Part shown: positions 11,628 through 35,034 of the stretch, one piece after another
Numbering within the stretch: position 1 is the stretch's first letter
Layout: each line of letters opens with the position of its first letter
Origin: Isoetes taiwanensis
Lineage: Eukaryota > Streptophyta > Lycopodiopsida > Isoetales > Isoetaceae
Assembly (NCBI GenBank): GCA_021234155.1
Contig: JAJEKV010000014.1
Coordinates: 21,221,513 to 21,285,512 of the forward strand
DNA: 64,000 nt
Direction of reading: 5' to 3'
Notes under the pieces: generated by a model
What the model was told of the DNA's origin: nothing
What the model saw: only the letters and a program-made list of their open reading frames with translations
The model's database searches: none
Translations under genes and position numbers: made by a program

Positions 11628-12150
11628 AGGAGCAAATAATCTAACCTGCTATGCTTTCCACGTTCATGTGGAATTAAACATTTTTGTCATATGCGTGCTT
11701 TTACAAAAAGATGCATGAGCAAATAATCTAACATGCTTTGCACATTGATTTGGTAAGGACTATCACTCTTGTTTAACTGCTTATAATTGGTTTCTGTGCA
11801 TATCACCCTAGCACTAGCAGCATTGGAACATTTGTCATCCGAGTGCTTGACAAGAAGATGCATGAGCAAATAAGCTAACATGCTTTGCCCATTACCATTT
11901 TCTTGATTTGTTTATAAATGCTTGGTTTTGTGCTCATATTGATCTAGGAAATTTGAAATGGTATTGGAATTTGTCATATAGGTGCTCTCATAAAAAGAAT
12001 CAAAGCAAAGAATCTGGCATTCTTCACACATTGATTTGGAACTAAGCATCGCCACTCTTCTTTCCATGTATAAATGCTTGGTTTCTACTCATATCAACCT
12101 AAGAAGTTCGAAGCCAACATTGAAATATATTTTGAAATTACACGTATGGT
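11628..12150. repeat. Degenerate tandem repeat upstream of the PPR gene
   Basis: Units begin with variants of 'gagcaaataatctaacatgc' at about 11628, 11717, 11863 and 12002, then 'cacattgatttgg', a 'tgcttggtttct' block and a 'ttgtcatatgcgtgct' block. Full units are about 140-146 bp and the first is partial. The array covers the region 5' of the PPR gene, where its promoter would be expected. No coding content. Confidence 0.6.
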
Positions 12151-12372
12151 TTAATATTTTTTTGAAATTCATATGTTTGTAGGACAACAATGAGCACTTG
12201 TAAGTTTCAAATATAAATTCATGGTTGGGATCTAAGATGCTGAAATGTAGTTGAGCTTAAATTTTAGGTAGCGTTAGTAGTTGAAAGAGCAAGCCTCATA
12301 AGTAGATATTCATTCTTAATGTTTCCTTTATGTTTTAGTGGTAATGTACAATCGTTGATGCTGCATATGCCG

Positions 12373-12393
12373 AAAAAAAAAAAAAAAAAAAAA
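12373..12393 (+). other. 21-nt poly(A) run
   Basis: An uninterrupted run of 21 A follows 'catatgccg'. It could be the tail of a retroposed transcript, but no flanking target duplication or polyadenylation signal was found. Confidence 0.3.
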
Positions 12394-12601
12394 CAGGTTT
12401 ATGTTTTGCTAGTTGAAATATCATCATTGCCATTGGATCTGTCATTTGCATTGCCGAGTGTTTATGTTGTTATGCAGAAGTTTTCTCAACTTGACTAAAT
12501 CATCATACAAACACACAACCCTTGAACTACCATGTTTGTATATTATAAATTTCTGCATTTACTTTTAGAAATGTATAGCAACAAAGATAATTTTTAATTA
12601 A

Positions 12602-12792
12602 TGATGAGGATCAAGTTATACTAATTGATGATGAGGATCAACTTAGCAACGAAGATAACCTTCTTAATAGAAAAAGCATAAGTAGCATATTGACAATTGT
12701 AGAGTTTAGAGGGTGCAGTTGTGATGTATGCCCTTGGGATTTGTCTCGAGTAGACTTTCTAGATAAATGGTTGAAAAAACTAGAAATGTGAT
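12602..12792 (+). pseudogene. Short open frame with a duplicated acidic motif, unknown
   Basis: A 63-codon frame ending at TGA has an acidic start containing two copies of a 30-bp unit (DEDQVILIDDEDQL), then a Cys/Trp-containing tail (FRGCSCDVCPWDLSRVDF). There is no start codon or upstream exon I can support. It could be a gene remnant or chance; no family is recognised. Confidence 0.2.
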
Positions 12793-12871
12793 AAAAAAGA
12801 GGAGTGAATGTTTATTGTCACCAGATTGCATGTCCTCGTTAAACGCAAACATAAATAAGTCACTACAACGT

Positions 12872-12947
12872 CAGCTTGCTTCGTTCCAACCTATCTCACC
12901 TATCTCATGGAAGGATCTGTGACAATCAAATATATCCACATTGATTA
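12872..12947 (-). pseudogene. Downstream part of the frame split by the LTR element
   Basis: Reading minus from 12942, about 23 codons (starting NVDIFDCHRS) run in frame with the degenerate frame at 18682-19154 once the LTR element and one target duplication are discounted. They end at TGA 12872-12874. The protein family is unknown to me. See the entry at 18682. Confidence 0.35.
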
Positions 12948-14713
12948 TGTGATGGGCCTGGCCAGTTAACCTCTCGGTAACTGGAGATCCCATCGATCTC
13001 TACTGTTGGATCTACTTAACCTCTGGGACTCAAGAAATTGATACATGCATACTTAGGTAAAGAATTTAATCTTTATACATATTCTAAGGTCCCAAACATA
13101 TACTTGCCCATTACTCAGCAATATCTCCACACACAATGAATGTTCTTAATAATTATAGCTTCAAGCCCATATATAATAATAATAGTGGTAATAATAATCA
13201 AGCTTATTGAATAGCAATCACACACTTCTACTCTCGCCTTTCCGAAGCTTGGCTACTTTCCGGAGCATCTCGCACCTCTGCTTACACCATCAACCACGGG
13301 GTTAGTCACACGGACTAAGTGGGGATCGGGGATCTAGGACATATCTAGCTTCAACAATACAAGGCGTTAACCTAGAACAACAACCTAACCTTACCGTAGC
13401 CTTACCAAGCATGACCAATGCAACTTAATTCCAACAAGAAGACCACATATACAATAACCAAGCAATCATAGCATCAACATTGCAACCAATATTCCTCCGG
13501 GTCTGAGCAAGGTCAACTCGGCTGATCAGGCCAGTGACATAGAGGCGGGGTAACCACGTGTGTACACACCCATCCACGCTGCGTCCAGCATTGGAGGACC
13601 ACTTAACTGTGCATGATGTTGTACCATACGGTACCAACGCCCAATGTTCAAATAATACCATTTACATAGCACTGTGCAATAACCGCGAGTCTAGACCATC
13701 GCACCTAGACTCCGGCCCCAGAGGTCTATATCAAAGAATTATACTACACATAGATCACAATACTATGAATTCCACCCAATATCAACTAGGCACATTTCCA
13801 TATCAAATTTACCTTAGAAATTCCATAATTTACACCTCATGCAACAAAGGAAATCCAGTTATATGCTCGTATAAATATTACTACCTCTACCATGCATCAT
13901 GCAATGCCCGATGCTTAAGCAAAGTACAACCTTCACTAATATCTTATTACTTTTAACTAGATCAACTTCCTTCAAATTACTACTTATAACCTTAATGACG
14001 GTGGCTTCCATAACCCTGCTAACTAGTTTATTAATTCCTATACCTATTCCCAGCTAGTAATACCCCTAGCATATATTTTCCCTTTGCTAATTTAGTTATT
14101 TTCAAGGGGTTTAAATATACAACTAGCTACCTTGTTAAACTACACACCCCGTAATCATAAATACTTATCCAGTAGCATACCCCTCCTTAACTTAGCCTTT
14201 AATCATAAATAAATCACTAGCCCAATTCCTTGATCCAAACTAACCCTTAATATTTTATGATTTAACTCCAAGTTTATACTACGTTCAAAGCAATCATTAT
14301 TAAATCAACACAGCTATACAAACAATAGAAAACCCCAGGTGTAAGACTTGATCCCCACCTGGAAATCCCGCTTGCTTCTTCTGCACTCCCAGCAACGTTC
14401 CCAGATCTCTGCACGCAACTCGCTCCTTCAGCAATCCATCTGCAATCTATCTCCTTCCGCATGCTTCACCGTCACATAAAAGACTTCTGTCCCATAGAAA
14501 ACTCCTTCCCGAGAAATCAAGAATAATATTATTGCGCTTATATAACCTAGCAATGCCCTTGCATGCATGCATGCACACACTGCATGCATGGACACATTGC
14601 ATGCATGTATTCCTAGCACATAATCATTTATTTTACCATTAAAAATGCACTCTTATATAATGGCAACGTTACTTACATCTTAATGTTGGTGCTAGGTTGC
14701 TAGGTCCGTTACA
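12948..14713 (-). repeat. 3' LTR of the non-coding element
   Basis: Bounded by TGTGATGG and CCGTTACA. Relative to the other LTR it lacks a short segment (present at about 17347-17374 there), consistent with a deletion after or during reverse transcription. Contains a 'gcatgcatgcatgcac' purine/pyrimidine-alternating patch near 14561-14576. Confidence 0.9.
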
Positions 14714-14726
14714 GTCTCTCCTCCAA
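14714..14726 (-). other. Polypurine tract
   Basis: Minus strand TTTGGAGGAGAGAC immediately precedes the TG of the 3' LTR. This is the plus-strand DNA synthesis primer expected for an LTR element in this orientation. Confidence 0.8.
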
Positions 14727-16877
14727 AAATTCAACCCATGTCCTCATGAGTGCATCTTAGAGCACTCTGAAAAATCTAGTTTGTATCTCCCTTTGTGACA
14801 TCTTCCTTGGAACAAACCCAACCATTGATCTAAAAAAAAAAAAATTTATAGTCTGCCTCCTTAATTCCTCGGGTCTCTTCCCTTTATGTCTTCACATCTT
14901 AATCCTCAATTCAACATACTCCCAAATGAATACAATTTTGTCCCCCAGAACTGACCCATCCTTCTCAAACACAATTGCTTAGCCTTCCAATCCAAGATGA
15001 TGCCTCTCCAAACTTGAAAGTTCAAAGCTAGCTTCATACAAGTAATTTAAGCCAAAGGAAAGATCCATATTAGATAGCTCCAATGCACGACCCTTCTAAC
15101 ATTCAATTTACCATACCACCGAGTCTAGAACTAACTCAAATATTATGAGTATACTCTATGCATCAGAAAGAGGAACATACATATCCAATTCAATATAATA
15201 AACGTAACGCAGTTAATGCAACTTTTCATAAAGAAGGTACGTGCCATAGAAAAAAAAACCCACCATTCCAAAGAGATACTCAGGTCGAACTAGATATGTA
15301 ATCTCTCGGGACTTCTTGGGCGGCCAAATCCAAAAAGTAACAAGCAAAATACATAATCGAGTCCCCCAGTCTGGGTATCTTATAGCTAGGTAACATACTT
15401 AAGTTGATACAAGGGATCCCATAAGAATTATAACCCATGGTACAGAGAATTCCTCTACGAGTTCATCCAATGACATTGAAGTATCCTAGGCTATACACTT
15501 GACCTCTATATTTTGTCTACTTCCATACATATTACCCCATCACACTGGTTAGTCTTTCAACAAGATTTTATAGGCATCAATTGCCGTTAATTTCAATGAA
15601 GCTCTTACTTCATGTATTTCGTTCACAACTTCAATCCTTTGACTATATCCTTAATCAACTAATGCAATCACCATCCCTCCTTTAATCTACAATCACTTCT
15701 AGCATGCCAAATAATTACGATACATGGAAGCACCATTACTAGATGTGCTTACAACTCTTCTATTACATTCTAAGATTTTCAAAAATGGCACTTCCCCATG
15801 TCTATACATTCCCCTCTGCCTTTATCTCATGTCTGGGCTTTATCTGACAACTCTTTCGTTCAACTTCATGGTTTACCTACTACCACGATTAAATATGTTA
15901 TTCCTCTATTCATCGTCTTCTTCTTCCTGATCCATAAGATGGATAACATTGTTCAATCTTGGCCAATCAATATTTTAGCTGCCATAATTTAAGTGGATAT
16001 CATTCTCTAAATATAAATGCGTAACCTGACCACTTTGTTCCATTAAGTGCTTTCTTATACTCCAAGAATTTTTTTAAGGCCAAGAACTTTTTCAAGGCTA
16101 TCACCGACTATTCTAGCCATAACCCTAGGGTCAACAACTTTATAGACCTGAAGTAGAACAATGATGTAATCATGACATTTCCTTCTACGTCATACATCTG
16201 CTATTTACACATGAGCTTCAATCCAACTATCATGTCAATCTTATTTTATAACCATATCTAAGCATTCTCAAAATTTGTCTTACAACCACCGTGTTGTAAC
16301 CTTATCCAACCATAGCCTAAATGCTATCAACTTAGAAACTTATTGTTATTTTACCACTGGATATCAATATATGGATGCTGCCTGGTTTTCTCAATTTTAG
16401 CTTCTAAAGGATGCACCTAACATCACATCAAGAATCTTGTTCATCCGATATGGTGAGATGAACCTTCCCTGGCATTATATATCATGCACTGCTTATTCTA
16501 AATTTTCTTGCCACCAGAGTATATAACTACGAGATCACATCTACACTATAAGGAATGGTTACCAAAGTGAAACGCAATACCTGTAACTTAATCCCCCTCA
16601 AGCATCACTTCCATGCTATGCACACATTGGCAACCCTAAATCAAAGTTAGCCCCTTGATGACATACATTTTCTAGCTTATCTGCGTTGCAGGATAGAAAA
16701 TCAACCAAGATTATAGAAATACCATGTAATCAATTTCATATACCTTCATAAAACAATTTGTCACGCCTCCTCTAAGGCCTTCATCTCCACATATATTCAA
16801 TTGAATACTATTAGCATAATCCAACAACCTCAACTTGAATCTAGACTTCGCTATCATACATTCAAGGATCCAACTAT
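14727..16877 (-). other. Internal region without recognisable coding capacity
   Basis: Stop codons are dense in all frames. I find no zinc knuckle, protease DSG/DTG, reverse-transcriptase YxDD or integrase motif. It could be decayed pol or sequence that never coded. An A-run occurs at 14830-14842. Confidence 0.6.
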
Positions 16878-16889
16878 GCTCTGATACCA
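16878..16889 (-). other. Primer-binding site, tRNA-iMet type
   Basis: Minus strand TGGTATCAGAGC, twelve bases complementary to the 3' end of plant initiator tRNA-Met, two bases from the 5' LTR end. Confidence 0.9.
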
Positions 16890-16891
16890 AC

Positions 16892-18681
16892 TGTGACGGG
16901 CCTGGCCAGTTAACCTCTCGGTAACTGGAGAACCCATCGATCTCTACCGTTGGATCTACTTAACCTCTGGGACTCAAGAAATTGATACATGCATACTTAG
17001 GTAAAGAATTTAATCTTTATACATATTCTAAGGTCCCAAACATATACTTGCCCATTAATCAGCAATATCTCCGCACATAATGAATGTTCTTAATAATTAT
17101 AGCTTCAAGCCCATATATAATAATAATAGTGGTAATAATAATCAAGCTTATTGAATAGCAATCACACACTTCTACTCTCGCCTTTCCGAAGCTTGGCTAC
17201 TTTCCGGAGCATCTCGCACCTCTGCTTACACCATCAACCACGGGGTTAGTCACACGGACTAAGTGGGGATCGGGGATCTAGGACATATCTAGCTTCAACA
17301 ATACAAGGCGTTAACCTAGAACAACAACCTAACCTTACCGTAGCCTCGCCCCTGCAATCCAAGTAACTAGTCCAGCAAGCATGACCAATGCAACTTAATT
17401 CCAACAAGAAGACCACATATATAATAACCAAGCAATCATAGCATCAACATTGCAACCAATATTCCTCTGGGTCTGAGCAAGGTCAACTCGGCTGATCAGG
17501 CCTGACATAGAGGCGGGGTAACCACGTGTGTACACACCCATCCACGCTGCGTCCAGCATGGGAGGACCACTTAACTGTGCATGACGTTGTACCATACGGT
17601 ACCAACGCCCGATGTTCAAATAATACCATTTACATAGCACTGTGCAATAACCGCGAGTCTAGACCATCGTACCTAGACTCTGGCCCCAGAGGTCTATATC
17701 AAAGAATTATACTACACATAGATCACAATACTATGAATTCCACCCAATATCAACTAGGCACATTTCCATATCAAATTTACCTTAGAAATTCCATAATTTA
17801 CACCTCATGCAACAAAGGAAATCCAGTTATACGCTCGTATAAACATTACTACCTCTACCATGCATCATGCAATGCCCAATGCTTAAGCAAAGTACAACCT
17901 TCACTAATATCTTATTACTTTTAACTAGATCAACTTCCTTCAAATTACTACTTATAACCTTAATGGCGGTGGCTTCCATAACCCTGCTAACTAGTTTATT
18001 AATTCCTGCACCTATTCCCAGCTAGTAATACCCCTAGCATATATTTTCCCTTTGCTAATTTAGTTATTTCCAAGGGGTTTAAATATACAACTAGCTACCT
18101 TGTTAAACTACACACCCCGTAATCATAAATACTTATCCAGTAGCATACCCCTCCTTAACTTAGCCCTTAATCATAAATAAATCACTAGCCCAATTCCTTA
18201 ATCCAAACTAACCCTTAATATTTTATGATTTAACTCCAAGTTTATACTACGTTCAAAGCAATCATTATTAAATCAACACAGCTATACAAACACTAGAAAA
18301 CCCCAAGTGTAAGACTTGATCCCCACCTGGAAATCCCGCTTGCTTCTTCTGCACTCCCAGCAACACTCCCAGATCTCTGCATGCAACTCGCTCCTTCAGC
18401 AATCCATCTGCAATCTATCTCCTTCCGAATGCTTCACCATCACATAAAAGACTTCTTTCCCATGGAAAACTCCTTCCCAAGAAATCAAGAATAATATTGT
18501 TGCGCTTATATAACCTAGCAATGCCCTTGCATGCATGCATGCACACACTGCATGCATGGACACATTGCATGCATGTATTCCTAGCACATAATCATTTATT
18601 TTACCATTGAAAATGCACTCTTATATAATGGCAACGTTACTTACATCTTAATGTTGGTGCTACGTTGCTAGGTCCGTTACA
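16892..18681 (-). repeat. 5' LTR of the non-coding element
   Basis: 1,790 bp, bounded by TGTGACGG and CCGTTACA. Near-identical to 12948-14713 apart from scattered substitutions and one additional short segment near 17347. Confidence 0.9.
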
Positions 18682-19154
18682 GATTAGTGGAGCCATGTAG
18701 TAATCTAATTCGCTCCTTTTGGTATTGCATGAGTTTATGGGTTCATCTGGGTATGTCAAACGTAATCCATGTTCGAAATGTTCGAAAATAGCCTGAAGGA
18801 AGGAGGATGAGTATAATATAGGAGTCTTTATGTTGACATAGTGTTTAATCACTAAAACCCTGTGCAATGTTTCAATCATCCTAGCGTGCTGGAAAATTTC
18901 TTCCAAGGCAACAGTACACGTATAAAATGCATTGACTTTGTCCAGCGAAATTCCATTGGCTCATCAAGGTATATGTTCAACATGATATGATTCTTTTCAG
19001 CATGATATGGTATCATTCTCAGCAAATGGCGAGTGTAAAATATAGCTGTCTCAACAACAGACAATAAACAATGTGTGCAAGTCTCTTCTCTGTCACCACT
19101 CACTACTTCCCTTGCAATTTCATTATTGTCAAAGACAGCCGTACCATAAGCCAA
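18682..19154 (-). pseudogene. Degenerate reading frame interrupted by the LTR element
   Basis: Two overlapping minus frames (19154-18876, beginning MAYGTAVFDNNEIARE; and 18906 downward, with ARMIETLHRVLVIKHY and HFEHGLRLTYPDE) look like one coding sequence broken by a single frame change near 18910-18930, or by a small intron. At 18682 the frame reaches the GATTA duplication and resumes in frame at 12942 on the far side of the retrotransposon. I do not recognise the family. It may be a host pseudogene or a fragment of another element. It lies downstream of RECQ4 on the same strand. Confidence 0.4.
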
Positions 19155-19279
19155 ACCCAGGTATCATAGTACACGCTTTGAGGTTGTATTTTTTAAGTGC
19201 CACACTTTCTTCAATCCTCACGATTTTCCGACACCAACACAACAGATTTGAAAAAAATCTGTTGAATGAGTAGGTATTT

Positions 19280-19525
19280 AAAAAAATTCATTGATAAGAT
19301 GCTCCGGTGCACTTCCACACCAGCCCATTTGATAAGATGCTCTGGCACACTTCCACATGGCTCATTTGGATGGTGTTCAATTGAAATCATATTAGTTTCA
19401 GCTTAACTTTCACCATCCGTGCATAAGAAATCAGAATAGTTATTTATAGTTTCTAGTGTACAACACTTTGGGACAAAACAATGCCACAAGATAAAATACA
19501 AGAGGACCCAGAGTCTTAGTTGAAA
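19280..19525 (-). other. RECQ4 3' flank / 3' UTR with a short duplication
   Basis: A roughly 39-bp direct duplication ('gataagatgctccggtgcac' at 19291 and 'gataagatgctctggcacac' at 19331) lies downstream of the RECQ4 stop, probably at or beyond the 3' UTR. No other feature is seen. Confidence 0.4.
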
Positions 19526-31348
<11,823 letters not shown>

Positions 31349-31851
31349 GGGGAATCATATTGCACTAAGGTCCTCATCAACAATGGGCAGCTGCAAAAGG
31401 AGGCGATAATCCGAGGAAGAAGAGCATTGTGATATGGGACGATGAGGCGGGCTGAGGCGGGAAAGCAAAACTCGAAATCTGACATGGCTGTCGCGTCGGA
31501 TTTTACCTGGACGCGGAGGTTACATGGCTGCCACATCGGATTTTTACCTGGAATGAGAGGCTTTAGGGTACCTACACACCATGGGGTTAACTTTGTTTAG
31601 TTAAAAAAAAAAAAAAAAATTTAACTAGTAACACATATGATATGATTTTTGTTAGAAAAATTGTTAAATCTAAGGGGTTAACTTTTAACAAATTGTTAGG
31701 GTTAAATTAGGCATTTAACCCCCTTTCACATCCATTTTTGTTAAGGTAAGTTTTAACAGTTGGTTAACAGCATCATAATTTGTCGACCAAAAGTTAATCG
31801 ATGCCCTATCCCTCCTTTTAGTTTTGTTAAGGATCCAGGGCCGGCATCGAA
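31349..31851. promoter_or_regulatory. Putative shared promoter region, RECQ4 and a divergent exon
   Basis: A 503-bp interval between the RECQ4 ATG (minus) and an exon-like ATG on the plus strand at 31852. It includes a run of A (31603-31619) and several 'gttaac' words, the latter perhaps from a small element. No TATA box is certain. The bidirectional reading depends on the plus-strand exon being real. Confidence 0.3.
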
Positions 31852-32867
31852 ATGATCGAGGACGTCGCCGGATTGCTTTGGTGTTGGCTCCAGAGTGAAG
31901 AATCACCAAATGTCACTACCCTGTAAGTGTTCTTCTCATCCTGGATGAGTTTTTTCAAGAAACTTGTAGGGTACATCTCGTGCCTTTTTTTTTGCTCAAC
32001 CGACCATCATACCATCACATTATCATAAATTCTGTGTTTTCCTCTCTTTGTAGTGTGTCATATATTCCATTATCCACAGAGCAGTTATGATCTAATGAAT
32101 GAAGATTTAAAATCTAATGACAGAGAATAGGTATTATAGTATGCCAGTGGATTTGAAAGTGGGTTTTGAGAATCTGGTCAGAAATTTCAGTTTATTTAAA
32201 TATTGTTTTTGCTGCTTGTTTGTAACGTCAAAGTGTACAACATATATGATATGATTTTGGCTGCGGCATTTTTAGTTCAGGAGGCAACAGTTTATAATTG
32301 CCACTCAAAACCCAGAGATTGAGTTGCAAAGGTTGTTTTTTCACATGTGTCATTGATAGCATTGGGCTGTTTTTTCACATGTCATTGATAGCAGCACATG
32401 ATTTGCAACTTCATGCCACATCTGTGCAGTCCCTGTTATCACATGTCTTACTGTATATCAGATCAATATTAAGCTAGATATTGGTTGATCTTAAAGCAAA
32501 AGCAATTAATGAAGTGTTCCCTTATCGTGGAGCCAATATTATTTCATTATTTCCAACCTTCGAGTTTGGGGCTTTGGAGCTATGTATATCAAAGCCAATT
32601 GGCTGATGCCATTGTCAATTCGAGTGTCAAACATCTCCATTTGTCTGTTCCTTTTCATCAAAATCTTTCTTTCGCAGATGAATCTTTCTTTCACATAGTA
32701 GTATTGTTGAATTAGATCATACAAACTGTGGCATAGAAAAGTACAAACTTGTGATAGACATTGTGTCATCAACCTACAACAATGCTCTTGAGATTCTGAA
32801 AGCGGAGGGCATCCCAAGGGACTTAAAGCTTCAATGTCAAGCTGTCTTAAGTCAAATAAGAAATTGA
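31852..32867 (+). CDS. Possible two-exon head-to-head gene or pseudogene, unknown
   Basis: Exon A 31852-31922 starts at ATG (MIEDVAGLLWCWLQ) and ends at a good donor (ct|gtaagtg). Exon B begins after an acceptor at 32697-32698 and continues in matching phase (SIVELDHTNCGIEKYKLV, then YNNALEILKAEGIPRDLK) to TGA 32865-32867. Just past the stop, another frame reads KLRSLLSSQ, and a second copy of this stretch at 33602-33690 continues with DNLMEANNGLQ before a GT. The original protein was therefore probably longer and this copy is frame-broken. No family recognised. The joined phase and coding-like composition support past coding; present function is doubtful. Confidence 0.35.
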
Positions 32868-33601
32868 GAAGCTTATTGTCTAGTCAGCCAGTCTGTATAA
32901 TAAGAAATATGTTTAAGATCGCCTTTCTGTTTGTGAATGGGTATGGTAATGTGGCTGCGCTTTTATTTCACGTGGATGTGTTTATCAAGTGGCCTGCTCC
33001 ATTTGTCTCGTGCCCTTGCAAAGCAATCTCCTCCTCATTCTTTTTAAACACTGTGTACACAGTTTGGAGATTCCTGTCTTGTGCTCTTTATGACTACCTC
33101 ACTTCTTGGCTACACACTTATCTAGTTTTCCTTCTGCAATTTCCCAACACGCCCTTGTGGACATTTTCCTCCCTACTTTGTAGCCACATATTTTCATTAA
33201 TATACTTCTTCCATTCATTTGCCTTGTGGTCTTTTTCTTTCTATATTTTGCGTTAGTACTGTTGCCCCATTATCCAATCCACAAAGTAAAATAGCTCCTA
33301 AAACTAACTAAAGCAGCCAGGTGGATTCATTTGGGTGAACCTGAAAGGATTGCCTCAAGTGAATCCTCTGATTGACGTGGCCTCCACCTATCCTTGAGGA
33401 TGATTTCCTTCTCTCTCATCATTGCATAAGTATCACAGCGTGGTAAGTTTCCTTTCAATTTTGATGCCATCCAAATTTTAGAATGGTTTAAACGTGGAGA
33501 CCCGATATTAATTCTTGGGTCAAAGGACATCAATTCTCGTATCAAAGGTAAAACAATCTGTTTCATTTCTTACCTTAAAGACTTTTGTATAATTAGACTT
33601 A
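32868..33601. other. Unassigned DNA between the two exon-like copies
   Basis: Mostly pyrimidine-rich on the plus strand, with no recognised domain. A 79-codon minus frame (33566-33327) has a charged tail (MMREKEIILKDRWRPRQSED), but no family could be assigned. Confidence 0.3.
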
Positions 33602-33695
33602 TTATGTCTTAAGCCATAATAAGAAATTGAGAAGCTTATTGTCTGGTGGCTGACAACTTAATGGAAGCAAATAATGGACTGCAGGTATTAAGAAC
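33602..33695 (+). pseudogene. Second copy of the exon-like stretch
   Basis: Shares 'aagaaattgagaagcttatt' with 32858-32877 and extends it with a frame reading DNLMEANNGLQ that ends at a GT (33685 region). It is either a downstream exon plus partial duplication or part of a decayed gene. Unknown family. Confidence 0.3.
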
Positions 33696-34775
33696 AGTAT
33701 TAAGCAAGATGCAAAGGCATGTTGAGAATCTTGGCTGGCAAAGCAGAACAGGATGAATACATTGTTTAAAGACTGCAAAAATTTCAAAAGCTGTTGTCAA
33801 CTTAACACCCTAACAGGTATTGCATTCAAGTAAGTAGATCTTTGGATTAAAGAGCATGAAGGATTGACAATGATGGATTGGGCCTGGGGCATTCTAGTCT
33901 AACTGGAAGTCTCATTAAACATCCTAATGACTTGGTAGCTTTCAATGCATAAAGCTCCATGAACTGTGACAAAATGCAATTTTTTAGATAACATAGGTTG
34001 TCTTTTATCAGGGAACATCTCTGAAAGTCAACATTCTGTGGCCAATTGCTTTTAAGTGCCCCTTTGTTTCCTGGTTTTTTTTTTTTTTTAATTACAACAG
34101 TCTCATTGTAGATCTTGCTGAAAGTTCTCATAAATACCTAATATTTCCCTGCTTTTGGACTTTTTAGCCATTCTAGTTCTTTCTTTGAAGTGTAATTAAT
34201 TTCCTTTTATAACACAATGTTCTTCATAATAATTGAAAACCTATTAAGAATTGCATGTACGTACCTCGGGGCTTGTAATCATCCTATAAATCAATGTCAT
34301 TATTTTTCTATCTGCTCCTCCTCAACATAATAAAGTTCTCTTGCCTCCTTGGCATAATGAATGCTTCTTGTTCCCCCAATGCATCTTTTAGTTTCTCCAT
34401 GTTATTATATGCATGCTATAGTGACAGGTTCTGTATCAAGTATATATAAACGATCCAGTGAATGCAATCTTATGCTGGATATAAAGGTTGCTTGTATTGT
34501 GAATGCATTTTTATTTTGAATATAAAGGCTGGAAGGTGTTAACTTCCAATATTCATATTTTTGTTTTGAATATAAAGGCGGGAAGATGTTAATTTTCAAT
34601 TGGGCTTCATATAAGCGCACCAATTCTTGTGTGCAAGCCTTTTCATGCATGTCGTGTTCAGTCTCCCCAAGTGATGGGGTACATGGTGTTTAACAATTGA
34701 CATATATTTTCATCATGCATAGTGAAGTCTTAACATCTAAATGGGTTGGAGAACACCACAGGATATGATCCGCTC
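33696..34775. other. AT-rich DNA without a gene
   Basis: Contains T and A runs and a local duplication of 'ttttgaatataaaggc' (34517 and 34567). No coding sequence or structural RNA supported. Confidence 0.35.
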
Positions 34776-34892
34776 TTCTGCCACTTGCCAAAAGTTGGAG
34801 ATGGAGATTCTTTTGGTTGTGATAATGTAGGTGTGGCATTATTTTACAAGATCAGTGACACTTGGAAAGCCCTTGGCATTACGTGCAGTTAC

Positions 34893-35034
34893 ATGATTAG
34901 CCTTGGCGTTGTGTTTGTCCACTGGGGTTATAATCCTATCTTTGCATTTTATGTTGCTCTGGTTTTTAGTTGGTGAATAAAGCTTGTCGTCCTTCAAAAA
35001 AAAAAAAAAAAAAAAATGATTAGCCTTGGCGTTG
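34893..35034 (+). mobile_element. Short retroposed transcript 3' end with 19-bp TSD
   Basis: A 104-bp insert (34912-35015) ends in a 20-nt poly(A) run, 14 bases after an AATAAA signal (34976-34981). It is flanked by a 19-bp direct duplication, atgattagccttggcgttg, at 34893-34911 and 35016-35034. A long TSD plus a poly(A) tail is the signature of LINE-driven target-primed insertion, here strongly 5'-truncated. The source transcript is not identified. Confidence 0.85.

Larger units (their letters stand above)
12948..18681 (-). mobile_element. Complete non-coding LTR retrotransposon with TSD
   Basis: The element is 5,734 bp with two long LTRs in direct orientation (1,766 and 1,790 bp). A primer-binding site matches TGGTATCAGAGC (16878-16889, complement of initiator tRNA-Met) two bases from the 5' LTR. 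A polypurine tract (GGAGGAGAGAC) lies just before the 3' LTR. A perfect 5-bp target duplication GATTA sits at 12943-12947 and 18682-18686. The 2,178-bp internal region (14714-16891) has no gag or pol similarity I can see, so the element must have moved with proteins supplied in trans. The LTRs differ by roughly 40 substitutions by eye plus one indel of about 25-28 bp near 17347, suggesting an insertion of moderate age. Confidence 0.9.

Noticed and set aside
10176-11629. Plus-strand frames of 69-113 codons opposite the PPR gene
   Set aside because: They are antisense shadows of the 462-codon PPR frame.
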